A DNA stretch of 36,902 bases from an uncultured Clostridium sp. Lineage in GTDB: Bacteria; Bacillota; Clostridia; TANB77; CAG-508. The stretch's first letter is position 1, and each line of letters begins with the position of its first letter. The notes under the pieces were generated by a model. The model saw nothing but the letters and a program-made list of their open reading frames with translations. It made no database searches and was not told where the DNA came from. The stretch is from contig CAOJGX010000019.1 of assembly GCA_948435735.1 (NCBI GenBank), forward strand, positions 1-36,902, given 5' to 3'. Below are positions 22,420 to 29,837 of the stretch, in pieces. The position numbers were made by a program, and so were the translations under genes.

Positions 22420-23895
22420 TTATTTTTCATTAGATGCTGATATTTTGTTATCTTTCCTTGCATCTATTAAAATTGTATTTGGATCATCTGTTAATTCTAA
22501 TTCTTCTAATACACTATTAACTTTCTTATATTCGTCTTCTGTAAAATATATTATAACCTTTATACCATATTCTGTATTGTTTGCCTTTTTATATATCTCT
22601 AATTGTTTCTTTAAATTTTGTTTTAATTTCGAGCTTTTGGCTAATTTGAACTCAATTAACGAACTATCAAAAGCACCTTTTGAAATTTTATAATCTACAG
22701 GTCCTCTCCCATTATTTACCTCACTATTTATATCAAATGAAGAACCATAACATACTAATCTAAACATCAATTGTAAATCTTTTTCTTTTCCTATAGGTTC
22801 ATCACCATTATAGAATAATTTATAACAATCGTTATTTTCAATAGAATCTTTTAAATATTTAACCCTATCAAATGCTTCTTGATATGCTGTTTTGTTACTT
22901 TCTTCATAAAATCTTGTATTATTGTTTAAATACTTTATTAAATCTTTTGTATTATTAATCAATATTATTTCAGTATTTTCTACTTTTTCTTCACTAAAAT
23001 CAATAGCATTTTTACCATCTGCTTCTTTTTCTTTAATATAATAGTCTAAAATTTCTGGATATTGTTTTATTGTATTTAATATCGCCTTATTTTTCTCTTC
23101 TTTAGTTGGTTTCTTTTTCTTATCCTGAATATTTAATTGACTTTCAAAGTATTGATTGATTTGCATTCTTAAAATATCATTATCTATTGAAAATGGTAAA
23201 TGTTCAAATCTTTTATACATATCTTCTTTATTAATCCATGAACATTCTCTAGTCAAAATATCTTTAGGAGTAAGAATTATATAATCATTATTATAACATG
23301 GTAAATAATATTGTTTCCTTTCCCATATTTCTGTTTCATAATTAAAATTATTCTTTTCAATCCAAAATGTTTTACATTGATTTTCATCTAAATATAACTT
23401 TGCAAATTTTTCTGTATAATCTAATAAAAAACCTTTTATTAGATTAACTGTAAAATCACTAGTATTATCTTTACCTACTCCTTCATTAATTAGGCACAAT
23501 TTTTCTAAATGCGAACCTTGTGATATTTTTTCATCTCCAAAATCATTAAATTTCTCTTTCAGCACATATTTTAAATTATCTGCAAATTCTTTTCCTAAAC
23601 CACTTCCAGAATTTCCTGACATACTATATCCTAACCAATTTTGTTTTTGTTCTGGAAACATATACCATGCTTTTAACTGTGTTGCACTTAATGGTATTAT
23701 AGACTTATTTTTTAAAAATATAATATATTTTATAATATCATCATGTAACTTTTTATATTCTTCTTTTGTACTATAAAATAATAAAAATGGATCTACAAAT
23801 AGTGGCATATCATTTATTAAAGAAATATTGTATGCACCATATTCATCTAATACCTTTTCATCTATATAAAAAACATCTGTAAAATATACTTGCAT
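22420..23895 (-). CDS. 491-aa hypothetical protein with a PD-(D/E)XK-like C-terminus
   Basis: I do not recognise a named family. The N-terminus (DVFYIDEKVLDEYGAYNISLINDMPLFVDPFLLF) is distinctive. Near residues 395-425 RGPVDYKIS is followed by SSLIEFKLAKSSKLKQNLKKQLEIYKKA, fitting the D...ExK spacing and following helix of PD-(D/E)XK nucleases. A charged linker (KKKKPTKEEKNKA) separates the parts. AGGGG precedes ATG at 23895. It is directly upstream of the DUF1016 gene, so the pair may be a two-nuclease defence unit, now broken. The nuclease call is inference from motif only. Confidence 0.6.
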   Translation of the reverse strand: MQVYFTDVFYIDEKVLDEYGAYNISLINDMPLFVDPFLLFYSTKEEYKKLHDDIIKYIIFLKNKSIIPLSATQLKAWYMFPEQKQNWLGYSMSGNSGSGLGKEFADNLKYVLKEKFNDFGDEKISQGSHLEKLCLINEGVGKDNTSDFTVNLIKGFLLDYTEKFAKLYLDENQCKTFWIEKNNFNYETEIWERKQYYLPCYNNDYIILTPKDILTRECSWINKEDMYKRFEHLPFSIDNDILRMQINQYFESQLNIQDKKKKPTKEEKNKAILNTIKQYPEILDYYIKEKEADGKNAIDFSEEKVENTEIILINNTKDLIKYLNNNTRFYEESNKTAYQEAFDRVKYLKDSIENNDCYKLFYNGDEPIGKEKDLQLMFRLVCYGSSFDINSEVNNGRGPVDYKISKGAFDSSLIEFKLAKSSKLKQNLKKQLEIYKKANNTEYGIKVIIYFTEDEYKKVNSVLEELELTDDPNTILIDARKDNKISASNEK

Positions 23896-23964
23896 ATTTG
23901 CCCCTATCTTATACTTTTATAAGTATATCGCTTAAATTTTATCTAATTCTATCATATAAAAGCG

Positions 23965-23992
23965 AAAAAAGAAAGTGCTTTTCCAAACACTT
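23965..23992 (-). terminator. Terminator of the recombinase gene
   Basis: Read on the minus strand AAGTG and CACTT flank a short loop (23973-23992) and are followed by TTCTTTTTT. It is about 50 bases after the recombinase stop. Confidence 0.6.
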
Positions 23993-24039
23993 CCAATTAA
24001 GTTTTATCTCCAAACATTCTTTTATTTTTATTGTTGAAT

Positions 24040-25908
24040 TTATACTACTTCGCACACCATATCAACTTCTATCGTTACTTTAATTTTATGATTTCCAACT
24101 CTTTTTATCTTATTTTTACCTTTTCTCTCAAAACTACAAAAATTCTCAAATGCAGTAAATTCAATTATTGTATCGAATTTTTGAGAGATAGCACCGAGCA
24201 ACACTCCACATGGCTCACACATAGGCTGTAGATAGTTTTCGCTTACCTCGTATGATGACTGTTGATTTTTATCTTCTTTTTCATCCTCTTTGCATTTGAT
24301 TTCGTTACCACTTTTTAAGATAAAAGTTATGACTCTCGGATTAGCTTTTCCATTACTTTCCTTTTCTCCTATTATAACTTTTTCAATCATTAGTTCAAAA
24401 ACATCTTTATCAAATTCTGGCATAATTTCGTTGTCTTTAAACAATGTTTTAAACTTGTTTAATCCTTGATTTAAACTAATTGAATCTTCTAATTCTAGTT
24501 GTAAATGCTCTTGTTCTTTCGCTATGCTATTTATTTTGTTTTGTAGTTTTGCTTTCTTTTCTTGCAGAGTTTCTAAAGTTATTGTTCCATTTAAGTTTAA
24601 ATCAATTAGCTTGTCTATTTTTTCTTTTAAGATTTGCTTTTCTTCCTCTAATCTTTTAATAGAACTTTCGTTACTTTCTTCTTGTATAATTTCTTCCATT
24701 TCATTTAAGAATGTTTGGATTAATTCTTTGTTATTATTACATAGTAGTTTATAACTTTCTGTAAAGGCTTCTTCTATAATGTTTTCCTTCATAGCTTTAC
24801 AATATGGGCAATTTTCTTTGCCATGTTTTACAAATTCCATACAATGCCAAACTGTTATACTATTTTTTGTTCCAGAATGCCAGTTTCTTCTTGTTAGCAA
24901 ACTTCCACAAAAGCCACAATATAATCTACTACTAAAAGGATATTTTCTACTAAAGTTACCTTTTCTTCTTCCAGAGCCTCGTACTCCTCCTCGTTTTTGT
25001 AAAATCTCTTGTGCTTGATTAAACATTCTTTCAGAAATGATTGGCTCATGGTGTTCTTGTATGTAATATTGATTTTCTTCTCCCATATTGACTACTCTTC
25101 TATGAGATATTGGATCTGTTGTATATGTTTTTCCTTGTAAGACATCTCCTTTGTATTTTTCGTTTTTTAATATTCCTCTTATTGTTGATTCGTGCCATTT
25201 CTTCCTGCCTGTTGGTGTTTTATATTTCATATTTGTTAGTTCTTTTGCTATTGTTGTACAACCTACTCCTTGACAATATCTTTCAAAGATATATCTTACT
25301 ATTTCTGCTTCTTCATAATTGATTGAGATTTCTTTTGTATCTTTATCATATACATATCCTAAACATCCATTATATCCAATTAGTTCTCCTCTTTTTTGTT
25401 TCATCTGTAAGCCTAGTTTTACATGAGAAGATATATTTTCGCTTTCTTGCTGTGCCATTGCACTTAATACTGTTAGCATAATTTCTCCTGATATTTCTAA
25501 AGTATTAATTCTTTCTTCTTCAAAATAAATAGCAATTCCTTTTTCCTTAAGTAATCTTACATATTTTAAAGTGTCTACTGTATTTCTTCCAAATCTTGAT
25601 ATTGATTTTGTGATTATCATATCAAATTTGCCCTTTGTTGCATCTTGCATCATTTTCATAAAGCCATCTCTTTTATAGTCTAGTGTTCCTGTAATTCCTT
25701 CATCTGCATAAATACCAACATATTTCCAATTACTATTGCTTTTGATTTTTTCTTCATAATACTTTAGCTGAGAATTGTAACTGTTTATTTGTTCTTCTTT
25801 TTCTGTACTTACTCTTGCATAGGCACATACTCTCAAATTTCCTTTTATTTCTTCTCCTGTCATTCTATTAATTCGACCTTTTTTCTTCTCTATAACTTGT
25901 ACTTTCAA
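24040..25908 (-). CDS. Large serine recombinase
   Basis: This is a 622-aa site-specific recombinase of the large serine (TnpX/TndX/phage integrase) type. The N-terminal resolvase domain has YARVSTEKEEQ (catalytic Ser about residue 34) and SRFGRNTVD (Arg about 105, 108). Then come the recombinase domain (IRGILKNEKYKGDVLQGKTY), a zinc ribbon with C331, C334, C356, C367 and C370, and a long coiled coil (residues about 385-480). Such enzymes integrate and excise mobile elements at short att sites. A TTG start at 25908 is used, with AGAGAGG six bases before. A 58-aa ORF precedes it and the palindrome array lies upstream, so the unit is mobile or was. Confidence 0.94.
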   Translation of the reverse strand: MKVQVIEKKKGRINRMTGEEIKGNLRVCAYARVSTEKEEQINSYNSQLKYYEEKIKSNSNWKYVGIYADEGITGTLDYKRDGFMKMMQDATKGKFDMIITKSISRFGRNTVDTLKYVRLLKEKGIAIYFEEERINTLEISGEIMLTVLSAMAQQESENISSHVKLGLQMKQKRGELIGYNGCLGYVYDKDTKEISINYEEAEIVRYIFERYCQGVGCTTIAKELTNMKYKTPTGRKKWHESTIRGILKNEKYKGDVLQGKTYTTDPISHRRVVNMGEENQYYIQEHHEPIISERMFNQAQEILQKRGGVRGSGRRKGNFSRKYPFSSRLYCGFCGSLLTRRNWHSGTKNSITVWHCMEFVKHGKENCPYCKAMKENIIEEAFTESYKLLCNNNKELIQTFLNEMEEIIQEESNESSIKRLEEEKQILKEKIDKLIDLNLNGTITLETLQEKKAKLQNKINSIAKEQEHLQLELEDSISLNQGLNKFKTLFKDNEIMPEFDKDVFELMIEKVIIGEKESNGKANPRVITFILKSGNEIKCKEDEKEDKNQQSSYEVSENYLQPMCEPCGVLLGAISQKFDTIIEFTAFENFCSFERKGKNKIKRVGNHKIKVTIEVDMVCEVV

Positions 25909-25983
25909 TATTAACCTCTCTTTCTCAAGTTTAGAGAATCTTTATGTGCTTATTATACATCAAAATATTAAATTTTCAAATAC

Positions 25984-26160
25984 CTATATGATTAATTTAT
26001 ATTCTTGTAAAATATTTCGCTTTAATTCTAAATATCTCTTTTCTTTTATTAGTCCTGCATTAAATGTTTTGTTTAGTATTGCTATTTTTATACTGCAATT
26101 AAAAATATTTTCATTTAGTTTGATGCTTTTTGTATTATCAAAATTGATTTCGTATAACAT
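25984..26160 (-). CDS. 58-aa SHOCT-like small protein upstream of the recombinase
   Basis: ATG at 26160 follows a textbook AAGGAGGA. The peptide starts MLYEINFDNTKSIKLNENIF, and its C-terminal half (ILNKTFNAGLIKEKRYLELKRNI) resembles the SHOCT pattern of two helices around AGLI. The open frame runs further upstream to 26355 but through the leader hairpin and without an RBS. Similar small ORFs accompany recombinases in clostridial elements and might act as directionality or regulatory factors; that role is inferred. Confidence 0.65.
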   Translation of the reverse strand: MLYEINFDNTKSIKLNENIFNCSIKIAILNKTFNAGLIKEKRYLELKRNILQEYKLII

Positions 26161-26205
26161 AAAAATCCTCCTTAACTTGAATAAAATTTCAAAAAAAGGC
26201 AACAG

Positions 26206-26234
26206 AAAAAGCCAGTCGGCTAGCTTCGACTGAC
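26206..26234 (-). terminator. Attenuator-like hairpin in the recombinase leader
   Basis: Read on the minus strand CAGTCG (26227-26232) pairs with CGACTG (26213-26218), followed by GCTTTTT. It lies between the promoter at 26264-26292 and the 58-aa ORF, so it could stop transcription before the recombinase. Confidence 0.6.
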
Positions 26235-26263
26235 TTGATTGTTTTACATTTTTTGATAATACG

Positions 26264-26292
26264 ATTATATTATGCTCTTCTATAAAGTTCAA
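26264..26292 (-). promoter_or_regulatory. Promoter of the 58-aa ORF-recombinase unit
   Basis: TTGAAC (26287-26292), 17 bases, TATAAT (26264-26269) on the minus strand. Confidence 0.7.
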
Positions 26293-26347
26293 TTCCCGTT
26301 TTTTTCCCTTTTTTCTTTTAAGATTTATAAAGTATTGATTTTTAGGT

Positions 26348-26597
26348 AAGTACACTAAGTGTACTTGTATAAAATTTTTTAAAATTTATTTTTATAATCT
26401 ATATTTATGGGTTCACTTAGTGTACTTTTTGCTAATTTTTTTGAAATTTTAAGTTCACTCGGTGTACTTTTCTTTTAAATTTTAGCTAAATACAAGTACA
26501 CTTAGTGAACTAATTTCCATATTTTTATAAAATTTAGTACATTTAGTGAACTTTAGCACTCTGATAGGCATTTTTTAGTGATTCATTTGGTGAATTT
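26348..26597. repeat. Array of 19-bp palindromes (consensus AAGTnCACTnAGTGnACTT)
   Basis: Five clear copies occur: 26348-26366 (perfect palindrome around a central A), 26409-26427, 26451-26469, 26494-26512 and 26535-26553, with centres 40-60 bases apart. A degenerate copy lies at 26579-26597 and half-sites continue into the 130-bp module. Iterated, near-phased operators of this kind bind repressors, replication initiators or partition proteins. The array is upstream of the recombinase promoter. Confidence 0.8.
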
Positions 26598-26718
26598 TTA
26601 CATCAAATTTGCTTAAAATTTTTGTTCTTTTATTAACTCTTAAAGGCTTGTCCTTCAATGTGTGTAGGCGATGTGTGAACACTCGCTTTCCTGCCTTTAG
26701 TGTTCACTTTAGTTCACT
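26590..26718. repeat. 130-bp module, copy B
   Basis: Second copy of the block at 18213-18340, same orientation, 161 bases beyond the Fic stop codon. AAAGGC/GCCTTT could close a structure holding GCGA-T-GTGT...ACAC-TCGC. In copy A the corresponding inner bases differ but partly keep pairing. The GTTCACT end and the GTGAATTT end resemble half-sites of the adjacent palindrome array. Confidence 0.75.
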
Positions 26719-26778
26719 CATTTTCTAAATATATTATTTTATGCTGTCTAGTTTATATAACGATTTTTTTAAATTTTT

Positions 26779-26868
26779 CGTAATATAAAAATCTATATTA
26801 CGAATTTTTTGATTTTTTCGTAATATAAAAATCTATATTACGAATTTTTTGACTTTTTCGTAATATAG
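26779..26868. repeat. Tandem 40-bp repeat with CGTAATATA palindromes
   Basis: Two identical 24-bp inverted repeats (26779-26802 and 26819-26842; arms CGTAATATA and TATATTACG around AAAAATC-type centres) and a third half copy (26859-26868) lie exactly 40 bases apart just after the Fic stop. They could act as a multi-hairpin transcript end or as binding sites. Confidence 0.75.
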
Positions 26869-26878
26869 ATTTGATTTT

Positions 26879-28024
26879 TTATTTTAAAAATAAGTCTATA
26901 TATCTTTGAAATGCAAAAACTTGATTTCTACTATATCCTGTAGTTTCTATTAAAATACTTTTCTCTTGCAATGCGTTTATCACTCCTACTAATGTTGTAA
27001 ATTTCATTCCAGTATTTTCAATTATTTTTTTTCTTGAAACAATTGGCTCATTGTATAAAACATCTAACACTTTTTTTGCATTCTCTGGTTTTACTGGTAA
27101 ATCCATTATGATTTTATCCATTTGTAATGTTAATTCAACTACTTTTCTAAATTTTTCTTTTGCTGTTTTTGATGTTTCAATAACCGCTTCTAAGAAAAAT
27201 TTAATCCATCCTATCATATCATTATGAGTTCTTACTCTTGTAAGCATATCATAATATGTATCTTTATTTCTTTCTATATAATCAGAAATGTATAAACATG
27301 ATTTATCAAGCATTCCTTTACTTTGAATATATAACGGAATAAGTAGTCTTCCAATTCGTCCATTACCATCTAAAAAAGGATGTATGGATTCAAATTGATA
27401 ATGTAAAATTGCAATTTTTATTAAGTCTGGTGTATCTATTTCTTCATTGTTTATAAATCTTTCAAGATCTGTTAAACATTCTGCAATTTCTGTATGTGGT
27501 GGTGGAACATATACTGCTATGCTTGGCATACTTCCTCCAATCCAATTTTGTGATGTTCTAAATTCTCCTGGTGTTTTGTGTTCTCCACGAACTCCTTGCA
27601 TTAATATTTTATGTATTTCTCTTATTAATCTAGTACATACTGGAAAACCTTCTTTTATTCTTTCTACTCCATAATTTGTAGCTTTTACATAATTTTGCAC
27701 TTCTTCCCAGTCATCTCTTTTTTCTGGATTAATATCTGCAACATCTAACAAATCTTCTTCTACAGTTGTTCTTGTTCCTTCAATTCTACTTGATTTATTA
27801 GCTTCAATTTTCACATGCATTTTAATGTATAAATCCACATTTGGTATTAACAATGAATATGCATTTAGTTCTCCAATTTGTCTATTTGCTTCAGCTAATA
27901 GTTTGTCCAATTTTGTGTCATCCCATCCCCAGTTATAATTTATTTTACTAGGAATAAATGCTTTATAGTCATTCATTTTTATGTATTCACCTGATTTATA
28001 TTCTTCCAGTTTCATTTTCATCAT
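26879..28024 (-). CDS. Fic family protein (AMPylase type, class II)
   Basis: Fic enzymes transfer AMP or another nucleotide moiety to protein hydroxyls. The 381-aa protein has the N-terminal Fic_N region with the inhibitory motif SSRIEG (S78, E82), the complete catalytic motif HPFLDGNGRIGR (215-226) with His and both Gly-Asn-Gly elements, the VYVPPPHTEI flap, and a C-terminal winged helix (LYNEPIVSRKKIIENTGMKFTTLVGVINAL). All key residues are present, so it should be active and self-inhibited. It overlaps the end of the helicase gene by 29 bases. Of the ATGs at 28024, 28021 and 28015 the last has the best GGAG spacing. Confidence 0.93.
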   Translation of the reverse strand: MMKMKLEEYKSGEYIKMNDYKAFIPSKINYNWGWDDTKLDKLLAEANRQIGELNAYSLLIPNVDLYIKMHVKIEANKSSRIEGTRTTVEEDLLDVADINPEKRDDWEEVQNYVKATNYGVERIKEGFPVCTRLIREIHKILMQGVRGEHKTPGEFRTSQNWIGGSMPSIAVYVPPPHTEIAECLTDLERFINNEEIDTPDLIKIAILHYQFESIHPFLDGNGRIGRLLIPLYIQSKGMLDKSCLYISDYIERNKDTYYDMLTRVRTHNDMIGWIKFFLEAVIETSKTAKEKFRKVVELTLQMDKIIMDLPVKPENAKKVLDVLYNEPIVSRKKIIENTGMKFTTLVGVINALQEKSILIETTGYSRNQVFAFQRYIDLFLK

Positions 28025-29837
28025 CTCCTAAATATATAATTTCAATATCTAAATCCTTTATTTCTTTTTTAAATTTATTATAAGTATCATTTGTAATTGC
28101 TACACATAGCATATCTGTTGGTCTTGTAAAACCTACATATAATTTGTGGAGAAAATTCTCTGTTGTTTTCAATTTTTTGTAAAGTTTTATATGTTTTTCA
28201 AATACATTTTCAATATCATAATATTTATTAAATGTTTCACAAACTAAAGTTGCTGTATGTGTTTCTCCTTTAACACTATTTATAGTTCCATAATCAATTT
28301 TTATCTTTTTGCCATCATTATTCAAAATAAAATAATCACTATCTGTATTTTCTATTTTTATATCGCTTATCTGTTTGTAAAAATGCTTAATTCTATTATC
28401 TAAATATTCCTCATTAATTATTTTTCCTAAAGTATATTTTATAATTTTTTTCTGCAATTCACAAAGATTTCCAAAACTTGCATCTTTCTTTATATTTTTT
28501 AGTAGTGTCTCTTTATCTATATATTTTTCTACTTCTTCAAAGAAACTTTCTTTACTTTCTATATTTGCATAGTTTTTTATATCAACAAATTTATAAGCTT
28601 TATATAAAGTTTCTAGCATTGCTTTATAAATATTATATTTATCTAAATTATTCTTTAATATATATTCCAACTTCGATGATTCTACCATTTGTACTTTTTG
28701 ATTTATATAATTATATAGAGTTATATTTGTCGCATGTTGTTTTTTAACTGCTCCAATCATTTTAAATATAGCATTTTCTTTTTCATCTAATTTATTTTTT
28801 ATTATTTCTTTACCAAAAACTTCTTTTACTTTATCAATATTGCTATTATTAAATATGATAAACTTTACCTTTATATTGTTTTGAACAGTTCCCTTCATAC
28901 TCGTATTTTGAACTTCAAAATTATTAGCAAATTTGGCAATATTAATTGAATTTCTTAAAGAATTTTTTATTTTCAACTCATTATTAATCTCCCATATAGT
29001 CTTATCATATATTTGTTGATTTGGATCTCCTATTTTTTGAAAAGTAACATTTTCAAATAATTCTTTAATTACATTATATTCCCATTCTCTAACATCTTGC
29101 ATTTCATCAATTATAATACATTCAAATCTATTTTCCATATATTTTTTTATAAGTGAATTTTTATTTATATATTTTAAGGCAATAATAAAAACATCTTTAT
29201 AATTGAATATTCCTTCTTTTATTAATTGTTCTTTTGCACTTATTATTGCATCTTTGTACTCTTTTTCTGTTGTCTCTCTCATTCCTAAATTTATATTCTC
29301 TATATTAGAATCTTTACAGTATATCTCTATTCCATCGGTATACACTTCTTTAAAATTAAAATCCCTTTTTTCTAATGTGTACATTTTCGTCTTTAAAATC
29401 ATATTAATTTTTTCTTTCAACTTCATTTCACAAAAATCATCATCAATAATCTCTATCTTTTTATTAAATTTTGATATATACCAGTTTTTAAAAATATATT
29501 CTCCAACAAATTTTTGTATTGTTTTGCAACAATTTGGGTATTGAAATAATTTATGATTTTCTCCCAACTTTCTTTTTATTTCATCAACTGCTACATTAGT
29601 TAAAGATAAAACAGCTATACCTTTTTCACTTTTAGTTTGCAATAATTTTTTTGTTAATATATCTATCTTTGCACACATTAATGTAGTTTTTCCACTTCCT
29701 GCACACGCAATAATATCTACATTATCTGTATATTTTATAGCATTTCTTCTTTCGGAATCAAATCTTCCTTTTTGTCTCAACAATTTATTTTCAATTATAT
29801 CTATATCTTCATCTGTTATAATAATATTTTTATTCAT
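27996..29837 (-). CDS. gajB: UvrD/Rep-like helicase, GajB-type
   Basis: This is a 613-aa SF1A helicase: Walker A ACAGSGKTT (residues 44-52), LSLTNVAVDEIK, Walker B IIIDEMQD (241-248), KIGDPNQQIYD, SVKGETHTATLVCETF and the C-terminal LYVGFTRPTDMLCVAI. In Gabija, GajB-type helicases work with the GajA nuclease, sensing DNA ends or nucleotide depletion in phage infection. ATG at 29837 overlaps the stop of the upstream nuclease gene (ATGAATAA) and has GGAGAAG before it. An in-frame start 15 bases upstream is less likely. The protein is longer than the roughly 500 aa of reference GajB. Confidence 0.85.
   Translation of the reverse strand: MNKNIIITDEDIDIIENKLLRQKGRFDSERRNAIKYTDNVDIIACAGSGKTTLMCAKIDILTKKLLQTKSEKGIAVLSLTNVAVDEIKRKLGENHKLFQYPNCCKTIQKFVGEYIFKNWYISKFNKKIEIIDDDFCEMKLKEKINMILKTKMYTLEKRDFNFKEVYTDGIEIYCKDSNIENINLGMRETTEKEYKDAIISAKEQLIKEGIFNYKDVFIIALKYINKNSLIKKYMENRFECIIIDEMQDVREWEYNVIKELFENVTFQKIGDPNQQIYDKTIWEINNELKIKNSLRNSINIAKFANNFEVQNTSMKGTVQNNIKVKFIIFNNSNIDKVKEVFGKEIIKNKLDEKENAIFKMIGAVKKQHATNITLYNYINQKVQMVESSKLEYILKNNLDKYNIYKAMLETLYKAYKFVDIKNYANIESKESFFEEVEKYIDKETLLKNIKKDASFGNLCELQKKIIKYTLGKIINEEYLDNRIKHFYKQISDIKIENTDSDYFILNNDGKKIKIDYGTINSVKGETHTATLVCETFNKYYDIENVFEKHIKLYKKLKTTENFLHKLYVGFTRPTDMLCVAITNDTYNKFKKEIKDLDIEIIYLGDDENETGRI

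Noticed and set aside
26161-26355. Longer N-terminus of the 58-aa protein (frame open to 26355)
   Set aside because: The extension runs through the promoter and attenuator hairpin and has no RBS, while ATG at 26160 has a textbook AAGGAGGA.
18134-26720. Integron-like cassette array with attC sites
   Set aside because: Genes are on one strand with coupled starts, but there is no tyrosine integrase of integron type and the two modules are not at every gene junction.
26348-26868. CRISPR array
   Set aside because: The repeats are palindromic, degenerate and unevenly spaced with no unique spacers of uniform length, and no cas genes are present.
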